From Zantedeschia hybrid cultivar (Eukaryota > Streptophyta > Magnoliopsida > Alismatales > Araceae): DNA of 64,000 bases. The stretch covers positions 18,120,614 through 18,184,613 of the forward strand of contig JARZZO010000008.1 of the NCBI GenBank assembly GCA_030544215.1, read 5' to 3'. A program made the position numbers and the translations under genes. The number at the start of each line of letters is the position of its first letter. Position 1 is the stretch's first letter. Shown one piece after another: positions 12,782-24,634 of the stretch. The notes beneath the pieces are model-generated. The model was not told where the DNA came from. It saw nothing but the letters and a program-made list of their open reading frames with translations, and searched no databases.

Positions 12782-12960
12782 TGTAAGGACTGAGGTTTAG
12801 GATCCGGTTATCGCGTTGGTTTCGGTGTCGGATTGAGGTTATGCAGATATCCGTAGGAGATCGCTTGAGTTCGAGGTTGAGAACCACGTGTTTCTCTGAG
12901 TCTCAACCTTCAAGGGTGTGATGAGATTTGGGAAGCGAGGTAAGCTGAGTCTACGATATA
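12782..12960 (+). mobile_element. Fragment of a Ty3/gypsy LTR start
   Basis: TGTAAGGACTGAGGTTTAGG matches the LTR start at 13391 (TGTAAGGATTGAGGTTTAGG), and similarity continues for at least 50 bp at a lower level. It lies between the truncated Copia LTR and a gypsy pol fragment, which is a rearranged arrangement. Confidence 0.5.
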
Positions 12961-12984
12961 TTAAGCCTTTTCCCATTCTTATTT

Positions 12985-13290
12985 GAATTGGGAAAACGAC
13001 ATATCAGCTAGCCTTGTCACCCAGTCTTGCAGGAGTGCACGATGTGTTCCATGTTTCTTTACTGAGGAAGTATGTCCAGGATCCGTCTCATGTCTTGGAC
13101 TTTTCGGAATTGAAGGTCGTTGAGGAATTGTCATTTCCAGAATTTTTAGTGCGTATTAAGAGTCGCAAAGAGCAAGTCGTTCGGAACAAGATAGTTCCTC
13201 TGGTTAAGGTGATTTGACAGCATCCCTGCGAAGGCGAGGCGACCTGGAAGCGAGAGGATGAGGTGCAAGAACAGTTTCCCTACATTTTTT
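12985..13290 (+). pseudogene. 3' end of Ty3/gypsy chromovirus pol
   Basis: The open frame at 13014-13217 reads LAGVHDVFHVSLLRKYV then DPSHVLDF and a 'PVRI..RKEQVVRNK..PLVKV'-like run. This is the C-terminal integrase tail typical of plant chromoviruses (Tekay/Del and relatives). A frameshift near 13217 moves the final part into another frame. Gag, protease, RT, RNase H and the integrase core are missing on the left. The fragment is followed by a polypurine tract and an LTR, as expected for the 3' end of an element. Confidence 0.75.
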
Positions 13291-13364
13291 TGTAAGATCT
13301 CTTGTGAGCTTGTACCATCATTTACGTTCTCGTTATTTTTATAGTAGCAATTTCGGGGACGAAA

Positions 13365-13390
13365 TTTTTTTAAGGGGGGGGGGGGAAGAA
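13365..13390 (+). other. Polypurine tract of the chromovirus
   Basis: A 'ttaaggggggg...aagaa' purine run lies directly before the LTR start at 13391 and is preceded by 'ggggacgaaattt', a usual chromovirus context. In an intact element it would prime plus-strand DNA synthesis. Confidence 0.7.
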
Positions 13391-15210
13391 TGTAAGGATT
13401 GAGGTTTAGGATCCGGTTATCGGGTCGATTGCGGTGTTGGATCTCTTGGTTTGGGCCCTTGTGAGATTGGGACATGATTTTGAACGGCGTCGGCCTAAGG
13501 AGACGCCATTTAGGAGCTTTGTAGGGGTGTGGCATGGGCGGGTGTGGGGGGGCATGTGTATGGCCCTCGTTGTATTGTTTGAATGACATCTTGCGTGGAG
13601 GACGCGATTCAGACATCTGTCAGTGTACGACTCGCGTCTTGTTGTCTGAATGGCATCTTCCTAGAATGATGTGATTTAGGCTTGTTCAATTTGACGTCTG
13701 AGTCTTCCCTCCTTTCTTTCATTCTCTCTCTCTCTCCTCCCTCTCTCCGAATCCTCCGATGCCCCCTTCCCTTTCTCCTTCCCTTCCTCTCCCCATTCCT
13801 CCTCTCCCTTCACTCTATCAACCTCCTAACTTCCACCATTATCACCACTATCTCCTCCGCTGTGCATTTCTCTCCGGACGGCAGCCGACGTCCCAGTGAA
13901 GTACAAACATCCACGGTGGTATCGGCGGCTGCTCGTGGCGTGGCGGTTCAACAGCTAGGAGTAAGGAGGAGTTCAAGTAACCGATAAGATGACGATCTTC
14001 GTTGTGTTTTATTTAAAACCATGTTTTTTCCGCTTTGAAGCATGCGTTGTACGTAGAGGTTTTGGGTAGAAAAGCATGTTTTAAGGGGTTTTTGATGAAA
14101 ATGAATATTTTTATGAAATGGGATTTTGGGTGATCATCGGTTAGTAAACTTCTCCCTTTGTCTCATTTTTGTTTTTGAGTGTTTTGGGGGAGAAGAGGGA
14201 CCCTCAGTTTGGCTCGGTGGAACGTAGTTTGGGGCATTAAATGGAGTCGGGACCAGGTGACGCCATTTAGAATGGTGTTAAGACCAGGTGACGCGATTTA
14301 ACGGTCCAATGTCTCGGTTCCTGAGGCCAGCGTGGGATAAAGAGCTGAATGACGTCAGCCCAAGTGCAGTCCAACTCAATTGGACAGAGACCCATATGGG
14401 ATTTATCTCTAGTAATACTTGCTGCAATACTAGGCGCAACTGTGTAATGCATTTTGATCAGATGATTGCAACACTAATTATTATTATTTTATTTTCTTTA
14501 AAAACTCAGGAAGTTGGAGACAGCTCTTAGGGAACCATAAATATTATCTGATCTTCAATTGGACTATTTAAAAAATTATATAAAAAAAAGATGATTCATT
14601 TTGTCCTTTTTATTGTTAATTTTTTTTTAATTATCCAATCGAAGATCAGACAGATGCTTCCTTAAAGATTAACTTTACCTGTGAATTTTAAAAAATAAAA
14701 ATATATACTCACTTCTACTGCCGTCTAATCAATTTTGATCTAGAAAACTCTGCACATCGTATTGCAGCTAAGTATTACTCTTATAGATATCGGTGGAGTG
14801 AGTACAAAGGACCAGTGGCCAAATCAGTAGGTGATGTGGTTCTTTCTGCAGATAGATGTCTTACCATGCTCCGAGAGCCTACACGTCTCCGCATTCGGCT
14901 ACGTGGTTTGCGTGTTTAGCCGAGACGTTGGTTGTGAACTCCGTGGTGGAATGGTTTCAGAGTTGTGCATGTTGCATTTACAAATGCATGTGTTTTATAT
15001 CGGAATTTGAGAATCTTTGGGAGTTGTGTTTACTGTTTTACTTATTTAATTTTCTATATTTGTGTTGTTGCACTTGTGGGTGCATGAGTGGGTGGTGAGG
15101 ATCGGACGATCCCTACTTAGTCCATTTTGATGAGACTCACTTTTGTAGTTTTCAGGTGAGGTTTCCAGACAGTCATAGTGTGGAGAGTTTTGTCTCGGAT
15201 TGCGTACTAG
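13391..15210 (+). mobile_element. Chromovirus 3' LTR, left part (split by CACTA)
   Basis: It begins TGTAAGGATTGAGG just after the PPT. The LTR is interrupted at 15210 by the CACTA element and resumes at 25163, ending near 25445 with 'aggtggcgggttgttata'. The combined length is about 2.1 kb. The outer part matches, in reverse complement, the LTR that starts at 54513. The CT-rich and GC-rich stretch around 13680-13960 is LTR sequence; I do not call a gene there. Confidence 0.75.
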
Positions 15211-15239
15211 CACTACAAGGAAGATAGGTTTTGTCAGCG
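15211..15239 (+). repeat. Left terminal inverted repeat of the CACTA element
   Basis: Starts CACTACAAGG and ends TTTTGTCAGCG. It pairs with 25131-25159 at 25 of 29 positions. TAG immediately precedes it. Confidence 0.95.
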
Positions 15240-15545
15240 AGTATATGTCGACGGCTAAAGGTATCTATTGACAAAAAGACTATTAGTCGACAGCTACCAA
15301 ATAACCGTTTACAATTGTGTTATATATCAATGGTTCAACTAACCGTAGACATATACCTATTATATGTCAGCGGCTGTAATTTAACCGTTGATATATGTAG
15401 CATATATGTTAACGGCTTCGAACAAACGGTCGACATATATAATAAAAGAAAAAAAATTAAATGAAAAAAATTAAATGTCCACGGCTAACACGTTAGCCGT
15501 TGACATACCCGTTTTTTGTCAACGGCTAAAGTTATAGCCGTTGAC
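15225..15545. repeat. Left subterminal repeats of CACTA
   Basis: Ten or so short copies of 'gtc(a/g)(g/a)cggct' and its complement 'agccgttgac', often followed by 'atatgt' or 'aaagt'. These are typical CACTA subterminal motifs. The short open frame through this stretch is only repeat. Confidence 0.85.
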
Positions 15546-15793
15546 AAAAAATTCTTTCTCCAACCCCACCCCGAGCCCTCTTTTTCCTGCATCCCTCTTT
15601 CCCCCCTCCGACGCCCTAACCACCGCCGTGCTCTCTCCCCGCCGTCGCGCCCCCCTCTCACCTCACCGGCTTCCGTTGTGATCGCCGGCCTTCGCTCCCC
15701 TACCCATCCTCTCCCCGCCTGCATCCGCTGTAACCACGCGCCAACCTCCGCTCCCCTCCCCGCCGGCATCCACTGTGACTGCGTGCTGCCATC

Positions 15794-17365
15794 TATAAGG
15801 AATCACCATGAACGCAGCGGAAATAAAAATGATTCCATTGTATCGGTTGCTGGGGTCGTAAAACGGACATTAAAATCTAAGCGAGAAGAACAATTCTTCA
15901 CCTTTGCGGGGTTTCGAATCTCCCGTGGATGATGCTGACTCGGTAATCGCGCACGCGCACGATCTCTAGAGGTATCCACACGAGTTCCCACAGCAGACGC
16001 GATTTCCTCCTCGACTTGAGTGCTCCAACCAGATCTCAAATCCACCATACGCGGAGAGAGACAGATCCACTCCAAGAGAGAGAGAGGAGAGAGATAATCT
16101 GAGGAGTAAATTCGTCCAACTAACTTTTTACCCCTCCCCCTTGGCCCTCCTTATATAGAAATAAGGATAAGTACAACAGTTAATCCTCATGATTATCCAA
16201 GAGTTTGGCCTTGGATAATTCTCTATTAAATCTTCATGTTTATCCTGCAGCTTTTCACAAAAACCCAGATAAGCATGAAATTTAACATCTCTCACCGTCT
16301 GACGAGAACTCTTATGTGTGTGACCCTCTAGGCCCATATATCAGTCCGGTTGAAGGCCCATTAAACTTAGAACTGTTTCTTGAGTTTAATATTTATTAAT
16401 TAACATTTAAACATCATATGTTAAATGATTAATTTAATAAACAAGTAAATTATCATCCGATGATTAATTCACTTGGCCTTCTGATCATGAACAGCACCAA
16501 ACACTACCTCATGATCCCAGAAGATATAAGGGATAATGTTCCCTTCAATTGAACCTTTCCGTCTGCCGATACCGCACAGATATAATCCTTCACTCATGCA
16601 ATGTCCTGATAACGCAAGGGTATGGTTTTATAGTCAAACCCTTTATCGCATTATCCAGATAGATTCCAATACACAGTTAATATCTAGAAAGACATCTCTT
16701 TCATTTGACCATGGCCAGGGACTTCTGTATACACATCCATGGGACATTCTCTCTCCAGTCTTATACCAAGAGTGAGTGATCCCTTGTTGTTCACTCAATT
16801 ACCTTCGCAAGCTTTCCACTGTATCTGAAAGACCGATTATGGTGGACTTAATGGTTAAAGTCCACGAGTCAGAGAATCAAGATACAATGGTCCACAAACA
16901 AGATATCATTGGTGACTCAGGTCAAAGGACCAACTGTGCTACTGCAACGATTGAATTCCCTGGTTGACTAATAGGTATAATTACCATCCAGGAATTCTTA
17001 TTTGGGTCTGTTCAGAGAACTCATTCTCTAATGAGCACCCACATGTTTGTCTTAGTGTCACCACATGAGTGAATGTGAGATCATTCACCCTCATCATATG
17101 AGCAGACATAACTTGTGTCGATCTTATTGGATATTTAATGTCTATCTCAAATATCCTATGATCGAGAACTATTTAACACAATTGCCGTAGGATATTGATC
17201 TCACTATCATGATCTCATCATGATTCAATATCCCATACATTTGTCTATGGACCTTCATTACGATAGTCGTTTGCGAAAACTATTAAATGAAGAAATAATT
17301 TCCTTTATTAATAATCTTGAACTAGAATGTACAATGATTGGCTTTGAGGCCACCCAATTCTAACA
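15794..17365 (-). mobile_element. Solo LTR of a Copia-type family (copy A)
   Basis: 1572 bp. Read on the minus strand it begins TGTTAGAATTGGGTGGCC at 17365. The other end, 'tataaggaatcaccatgaac', appears to be a mutated TG end. CCATC directly flanks both sides (15789-15793 and 17366-17370), a perfect 5-bp target duplication. No PBS or PPT adjoins it, so it is a solo LTR left by LTR-LTR recombination. It closely matches copy C at 20894-22479 and shares the 'gtgaccctctaggccc' block with the LTR at 56971-58523. Confidence 0.9.
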
Positions 17366-17787
17366 CCATCCTCCCCCGCTCCTGTCGCCGGCCCCCTCCC
17401 CCCGCTCGGCCCGCTGCCTCCCCCGTTCCTACCACTGGTAAGGGCCTCCCGGTCGCTGCGGGAGCGGGACTCTTCATCTCGTCGTCTGATTAAGCTGGGG
17501 GCGTGGGATTCGTGATGCAGGCGGCGGCGGCCGGAGGGTCGAGTGGCGGTGGGGATGATTGCCAGGTATGTGCGGCGGCCGGGAATCTCTGGGTGAGGGT
17601 GTCCAGTGGGTGGGGCCAGGAGTACGCCGGCCATATGGGGGGGTTCAGCCACGAGAGCGAGCACGATCTGGCGGTGATGGTGTGGGATTTCTTGGAAAAC
17701 GGGAGCGGCGGCGCTGCCCAGGCTCGGTGCAGCAACGACAGCGACTCCAACGTTGCTGATATCAATCACCTGGCCGAGAAGATACTG
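17366..17787 (+). pseudogene. Captured exon fragment, DUF506-like gene
   Basis: The open frame from 17503 reads a Gly/Ala-rich start and then SEHDLAVMVWDFLENGSGG, a Cys-Ser-Asn-Asp-Ser-Asp-Ser run, and INHLAEKIL before a GT donor at 17788. The 'DLAVMV.DFLENG...DSDS...LA.KI' pattern resembles the N-terminal region of plant DUF506 (PDDEXK-like) proteins. That match is from memory and was not searched. The GC-rich sequence before it may be the captured leader. No downstream exon of the same gene is seen, so it is a fragment. Confidence 0.5.
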
Positions 17788-18179
17788 GTTAGTTGTTTCT
17801 ATATGTTCTGGTTTGATGGAATTCTCTTGCAACAGGGCTTGGCACTCTTAATTTGTAGACTTGGGTTCAATCTCAAGTACTAAATCCACTAGCACCGATA
17901 GTCTGTCACTGATAATATGAGATATGACTTTATAGTAGAAATGGGAGTCAGGGAATCAATCCCTGACTGAGAGCTTAGCACCCTCTTGGTGTGTCTGAGT
18001 GGCAAGAATGGCAAGTGGCAAGAATGCAATATAAAGATTAAATGGCAAGAATGCAACATTAGAGAAAGAAAAGGGTTGCTTGGTTAATTTGAAAATACAA
18101 ATTTTGGGTTTTCATTGAAATCCTTCTTCATTCTTCCATTTCACTTAGTTTATCTGATTGTAACTTTGATTTTGTCAGA

Positions 18180-20072
18180 CACACTATGTCCTCCTGCTGT
18201 GTTCTTTCAAAGAACAACTGCAGCAGCATGTTCGAGTCCATGCCATGGAAGCAGTGATGGCTTGCTGGGAGCTTGAGCAGTCTCTTCAAAGCCTCACAGG
18301 TGACTTTCATTTTCGATTATTGAGGGTCATCAGTTCATATATTTGTTGAATAATATATCAAGTTTTTATATCTAGTCAGATTCTTGTGTGATCCACGAGT
18401 ATGATGAATGTCCTCATCAATGTAAATGTTATGTGTTCTAGTTTTTGCAATAGTGAAGGTCTCTGCATTCTGCTGGTTGTTAAACCTTCAAAAGTTCAAA
18501 GATTCTACTTCTCATTTATAATATCAACGAAGTCCAGTTAAAACAGACATTGGTGGGGACACCCACATGGAGATCGCCGACGTCAGAGTGGATTTGGGTT
18601 CAACATTGTCGAGACTTCAGCGCTTAGTGGGTGTCAGAGTAATTATGACAGCAATTCTCTGGGATATGTCTTTCACCAGATATGTGTTAATTCGTTCTTT
18701 ATAAAACTTTCCTATCTGTTATTAAGCACTGTTACTATTGTATATTGTCTAGTTTATATTACAATTCAGAATTACAGTCAGAAGACAGATGCATGGAGTA
18801 TTTTAAGTGTTATAACTGCAAATAGGGTGGGACACCTCAGTTAGATGCAAAGTGCATACCAAGTAATGATTCCCCATGCGTGACGTGCACCTCAAAATTC
18901 TACTATCTTCTTTTGGATAACAGAATGATGTTTCTTTCCCTCCTCACAAGTTTGCGGAACCAGAAAACAAGGTATTATGTGATAAACGTGAGACAAGAAA
19001 GAATCATCTATAGCTGTGTTCTGATGTCCGTAGCCAGTCTCCATCTGAATTAGTCATTTCCACCATCAAAATTTGGAATAAAGGCATGTATCTTGTCCCA
19101 AATGCAAACTTAGTAGATTGAGCAATCATTAAGTACTGACTGTATCTTGTTCATTCATTGCAAGAATATAAACATGTCAATTGTTATAACCAAAGCCAAT
19201 GCAAACATGTGAGGATGATGATGAAGAAAACAATATTTGCTCCCATCATATTTTTTAGGACCATCAATCTTAATGCATAACAAAGAATCAGTTGATGAAT
19301 TTAACATTTAAGGTTATTCTAATGCCATCTTTGCACTATTTATTCAATTACAGAAGTTGTTATTAGGATATCCGATGTGCTCTGTGTATGCATAATTGGA
19401 AAGTCTAACCAACTTTGTTATAATTCTCCTAAAAGTGCAGCATACTTGGCATTGATTTGAATGATTTAAGCTGCATCATAAATCATGCAGATTCAAATAG
19501 TCTTAAGATTTTCTTTCTATTGGCATGCTGGATTTGACTATCTTGCTTGGTCTCAGCAGAGAACACCATACAGATATCAAGTTGCTTGATAGAGTACCTT
19601 CTTACCCATGGGAACAGATGGACTAATATTACATGTTTAGCAAAACTGTTATGGTTATTGTTGATAATTTGTATGTTGTTATGCCAGGTGTATCACCCGG
19701 TGAAGGAACAGGTGCAACGATGTCTAATGACGATGATGACCAAGCAGATAGCGAAACAATTTTATTTGATGGGAGCCTTGATGGTCCGGATAGCATGGGC
19801 TTTGGTCCTCTTATTCCTATAGAAAGTGAAAGGTCCTTGATGGAGCGTGTGAGGCAAGAACTGAAGCATGAACTGAAACAGGTAATGCAGGGAGAGTAAT
19901 CAGAATATTGAGAAGTTGATCCATACATGAGCTTAGAAGTCTCTGAGCAAATTCTTGTGTTTGTAGGGCTACAAAGAGAAGATCGTAGACATAAGAGAAG
20001 AGATTCTGCGCAAGAGGAGAGCTGGGAAGCTCCCAGGGGACACAACTTCTATTTTAAAGGCTTGGTGGCAGT
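18180..20072 (+). pseudogene. Captured class-II KNOX homeobox gene fragment (KNOX2 and ELK exons)
   Basis: Three exon-like blocks keep splice sites. Block 18180-18299 encodes THYVLLLCSFKEQLQQHVRV then HAMEAVMACWELEQSLQSLT, the end of the KNOX2 domain. Block 19688-19881 encodes GVSPGEGTGATMS, an Asp-rich stretch, DGPDSMGFGPL, then ERSLMERVRQELKHELKQ. Block 19967-20072 encodes GYKEKIVDIREEILRKRRAG, KLPGDTTSILKAWWQSHS, which is the ELK domain and start of the homeodomain. The sequence then leaves KNOX, so helices 2-3 of the TALE homeodomain, including the DNA-contacting helix, are missing. KNOX1 was not found either. The wording fits class II (KNAT3/4/5/7-like) better than class I. The fragments lie inside a CACTA element, in order and on one strand, with introns of about 1.4 kb and 85 bp. 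Confidence 0.88.
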
Positions 20073-20308
20073 CCCACTCCACCAAGTGGAAAGCTGATAT
20101 CATCATTTGCTGAATCATCGTCAAATTTTCCATACCATTCAAGCTCGTCATCAACATCCAAAGTAAATGCTGATCCAACACACATGTTAAACTCCAATTC
20201 TTCCAGTGGGATATATTCTAATGCATTAAGTGGGAGCATTTACACCTGCATACATCACTTGGACTTTGATGATAAACTTGTCGCTGGCCTGGGAAATGGT
20301 TCAGTCAG
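20073..20308 (+). pseudogene. Captured exon fragment of a third gene, possibly WD-repeat
   Basis: Directly after the truncated KNOX exon the open frame changes. It reads KLISSFAESSSNFPYHSSSS and later GSIYTCIHHLDFDDKLVAGL then GNGSVR, ending at a GT donor at 20309. 'Asp-Asp-Lys-Leu-Val-Ala-Gly-Leu-x-Asn-Gly' resembles a WD40 blade ('D.KL.AG..NG.V'). This is a guess. The Ser-rich part is uninformative. Confidence 0.35.
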
Positions 20309-20652
20309 GTACAAATGTCTTGAATTTTAGGAAATACTTGTCCAGGTTGTGGTCATATGTGTAATCTTATTCTTGGTAGTTTTTTATGTTACCTGTTCCT
20401 TCAAGCCATTAGGTTATATAAATTGCATGTATCACGTTTCCCCTATATTTAATGCTTAATTAGATAATAGTGCCCATGATTTCTTCGCGTAGTTTCCATT
20501 GTTCCATTTATTATAATTTCAAGTAGCAATATAGCTATAGTGTCAGTTGCATGAAATGGTAGAGAGGTTATGGGAGAGAACAGTGCAAGAGAAAGGGATG
20601 GATGCAAGCTGGGAGAGAAGTTTGGAGGGCAAGGGAAAGTGAAAAGGGGATG

Positions 20653-23600
20653 TGTAACGGCCCGAGATCTGGACTTTGGAAAGTCTGAAATTACTCGAAT
20701 CCCGACCCGTTAACCCATGGGCCGAAGCCCGGAAGGGTAGCTAAAGAGTGTTTGGAGGGATATACAAGAACCTGTAATGGTTAGAACAAGATATAATAAT
20801 GCAATAAAACTAAGTACATTCCAATTCATAAATACACAATGAAGAATAAATGTACAGGAAAAGGAAAGAGTACTCAATTGACAAAGGAAAGAATGTTGGA
20901 ATTGGGTAGCCTCAAAGCCAATCATTGTACATTCTAGTTCAGATTATTAATAAATGCAATTATTTCTTCATTTATAGTTCTCGCAAAGTAACTATCGTAA
21001 TGAAGGTCCATAGACAAATGTATGGGATATTGAATCATGATGAGATCGTGATAGTGAGATCAATATCCTCAGTCAATTGTCTTAAACAGTTCTTAATCAT
21101 AGGATATTTGAGATGGACATTAAATATCCGATAAGATCGACACAAGTTATGTATGCTCATGTGATGAGGGTGAATGATCTCACATTCACTCGTGTGGTGA
21201 CACTAAGACAAACATGTGGGTGCTCATTAGAGAATGAGTTCACTGAACATACCCAAATGAGAATTCCTGGATGGTAATTATACCTATTAGTCAACCAGGG
21301 AATTCAATCGTTGCAGTAGCACAGTTGGTCCTTTGTCCTGAGTCACCAATGATACCTTGTTTGTGGACCATTGTATCTTGATTCTCTGACTTGTGGACTT
21401 TAACCATTAAGTCCACCATAATCGGTCTTTCAGATACAGTGGAAAGCTTGCGAAGGTAATTGAGTGAACAACAAGGGATCACTCACTCTTGGTATAAGAC
21501 TGGAGAGAGAATGTCCTATGGATGTGTACACAGAAATCCCTGGCCATGGTCAATTGAAAGAGATGTCTTTCTAGATATTAACTGAGTACTGGAATCCATC
21601 TGGATAATGCGAAAGAGGGTTTGACTATAAAACCATACCCTTGCGTTATTGGGACATTGCATGAGTGAATGATTCTATCTGTGCGGTATCGGTAGACGGA
21701 AAGGTTCAATTGAAGGGAACAGTATCCCTTATATCTTCTGTGATCATGAGGTAGTGTTTGGTACTGTTCATGATCAGAAGGCCAAGTGAATTAATCATCA
21801 GATGATAATTCACTTGTTTATTAAATTAATCATTTAACATAGGATGTTTAAATGTTAATTAATAAATATTAAACTCAAGAAATAGTTCTAAGTTTAATGG
21901 GCCTGCAACCGGACTGATATATGGGCCTAGAGGGTCACACACATAAGAGTTCTCGTCAGACGGTGAGAGACGTTAAATTTCATGCTTATCTGGGTTTTTA
22001 TGAAAAGCCGCAGGATAAACATGAAGATTTAATGAAGAATTATCCAAGGCCAAACTCTTAGATAATCGTGAGGATTAATCCTTGTGCTTATCCTTATTTC
22101 TATATAAGGAGGGCCAAGATGAGGGGTAAAAAGTTGGTTGGACGAATTTTACACGCCAGATTCTCTATCTCCTCTCTCTCTCTCCTTCTCTCTCTCTTGG
22201 AGTGGATCTGTCTCTCTCTGCGCATGGTGGATTTGAGATATGGTCGGAGCACTCAAGTCGAGGAGGAAATCGCGTCTGCTGCGGGAACTCGTGTGGATAC
22301 CTCTAGAGATCGTGCGCGTGCGCGATTACCGAGTCGGCATCATCCACAGGAGATTCGAAACCCCGCAAAGGTGAAGAACCGTTCTTCCCGCATTTATTTT
22401 AATGTCCGTTTTACGACCCCAGCAACCGATACAATGGAATCGATTTTATTTTCCGCTGCGTTCTTGGCAATTCCTTACAAAGAACACCCCCAATGACCAC
22501 CTCGTTGGCCACACTACAGTCCTCAGCAACTGAAAAGGAAAGTAGTAGGGAGTGAGCCGTACCAGTTTTGGCTTCAATAGAGATCCCGCGATCCCAATTC
22601 CTAACACAAGAATGCACAAAAGTAAATGTACAGTGCAACCTAGCAGGATTCTATATGATACAAATACTAAGAAATAAGTACAACTACCAACTGAGAAATA
22701 AATAGTCTAACACATGCTAAAAAATTGTAAAACGGTGTAATTCCATATGTTACATTTTTTTCAGTGCCATTTACTCGTGTTTTAGTATATCAGTAGTCGC
22801 AGTGAAGCTACAACTCAAACACAGAAGAGCCACAGGATTGGGTCTGGACCTATGTCAGTTATTCACACAAGAACACACTACGGATAATCGTTCGAATGGC
22901 CACAACACAAGGAAAAATAGTACAAGCTGATGGTCCTCCCCGCTCCTAGGAAACTCCTAGTGACAAGGATACGCTAACACCAGCGCCAAACTTGCGAGGC
23001 AACTCCAACACCACCACATTGCCACTACAGCTCTACACAACCATACCCAAGTGCGCCCATTGACGTCTCAATACTCAGTTAAAGTCGCATGCCTATCAAC
23101 CTTTGCAAGCAGAGTGAGGCAAGTAAGAAAGTCACCTAGTTCGTGGTTGCACGTCGACGTCTCACAGCTCAGATCGGACCCCACGCCTATATGCCCCCAC
23201 GAGGCTCCCCAACCCTATAGAGTGAGGCAAGTAAGGATTCAAACATGACTAACTGAGGTCCCCGGGACATCTCCTTGGTGAAAGTCTTTTTAAAGGCACA
23301 AAGTGTACTATTGGTGAAAGTCGTCACTCAACTGGCTCAAAGCACATATGAAAAGGCTCTAACATAAGGTGTAAGAAATTGCAGTAACCATAGAAACACA
23401 CCCACAACTCCTCACCATCACAGTGGCTCGCAAACAAGGTCTCTGCCCAACATCATTAACTGGGTTCATAGGCCAAAACCTCACCTTTTAGCCTCAAAGT
23501 AAGACATCCTGGGTAAATTGATTGACCGTTTCATTCGAATCGATCGACCATTTTACATAGGGCACCCACACTGCACTCTGTGCAGTTTTCTGCACTGTCT

Positions 23601-24300
23601 AGTAAAATCACCTAATTTTAGAGGGATACAAGGCATATCAAATGAACTCCAAATTCAACGAAATTTTGTGGGTATTTAGACATATATCTTAGGAACAATA
23701 TATATAAATTTCAGCCAAAAATATTAAGAAGTGAGTGCACAGAAAATCAAATATGATTACCCTATCAGTAAACCAGCGAACAACCCCTCACCTATGAAGA
23801 TGAGAGCATATCTTCCTGGCTTTCACAACTTAACACTATGAAATTTGGTGGAGACATGTATTGATATGCTAGGAGTCGCATATAAAAATTTCAAGTTAGA
23901 TGGTGCGTTCTACACATCAAACAAAATTGAGACGTCTTTAGATATAAATTTTTGGAACTGTTAGGAAACTTTCGAACAATCCACTATCTATAAAGATGAG
24001 AGCATATCTCCATGGTTTCTCAAGCAAGCACTATGAAATTCGGTGGGGACATGTATTGATATGTCAGGAATTACATGTAAAAATTTCAAAGTATTCATAA
24101 TAAGAATTATGTGTAGAAACTTAATTTTTGATGGACTATCTCAAAGAGAAACTCTGAGTTCAGTCTTTGAAACTAAACTCCAACTTTACACCCATAGCAT
24201 TCAAGATTGACTCATTTAATTTAAAAATAATTCATAGGTTTGAAGATCTATATGTTATCTACCAAATTTAAGACATGCAAGTCAATCCATGCATCCATTA
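20653..24300. other. Possible Ty3/gypsy LTR relic and AT-rich filler inside CACTA
   Basis: TGTAACGGCCCGAGATCTGG at 20653 looks like the end of a gypsy LTR read in reverse, as at 54513. I cannot find the other end. The solo LTR copy C is inserted in it. Between 23760 and 24100 a block of roughly 110 bp with 'aagatgagagcatatct' and 'gacatgtattgatatg' is present twice. No gene is supported. Confidence 0.3.
20894..22479 (+). mobile_element. Solo LTR of a Copia-type family (copy C)
   Basis: 1586 bp, starting TGTTGGAATTGGGTAGCC and ending AATTCCTTACA. AAGAA flanks both sides (20889-20893 and 22480-22484). No PBS or PPT adjoins it. It is nearly the same sequence as copy A at 15794-17365 but in the opposite orientation, 3.5 kb away. 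A conserved 63-codon open frame in both copies is LTR sequence and not a gene. Confidence 0.92.
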
Positions 24301-24394
24301 AGACATAATGGCTAAGAAACCCATTGATTTTGGTGGTGATGACGAAGAGTGAGCCGATGATAATTGATACATTTAGTTGTGGATGTGTAATCTG

Positions 24395-24600
24395 AATTTT
24401 TTGTAGATGTGTAATGTGAATTTTTCATGGATGTGTTTTTTAATTTTATGTGAATGTTTATTTATGTATGTAGATGTATTTTTTTTGCGATTTCGTGAAT
24501 GTGTTTATTTGTACATGTGGATGTGTTTATTTGTACATGTGGATGTATTTTTGTATATGTTTGTAAGTACAAATATGTATATACAGGAAAAATATATAAT
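24395..24600 (+). repeat. GT/AT-rich minisatellite
   Basis: Degenerate repeats of 'tgtggatgtgtttatttgta'. Low-complexity DNA just inside the right subterminal CACTA repeats. Confidence 0.7.
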
Positions 24601-24634
24601 TTAATTTTTTAATTTTTTAATTTTTTTTCTTAGT

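Noticed and set aside
13682..13987. 101-codon frame after a CT-rich tract, gene-like
   Set aside because: It lies within the chromovirus LTR defined by the PPT and the split LTR match; low-complexity composition.
16776..16967. 63-codon frame conserved at 16776-16967 and 21291-21482
   Set aside because: Conserved only because both are copies of the same LTR; no motif.
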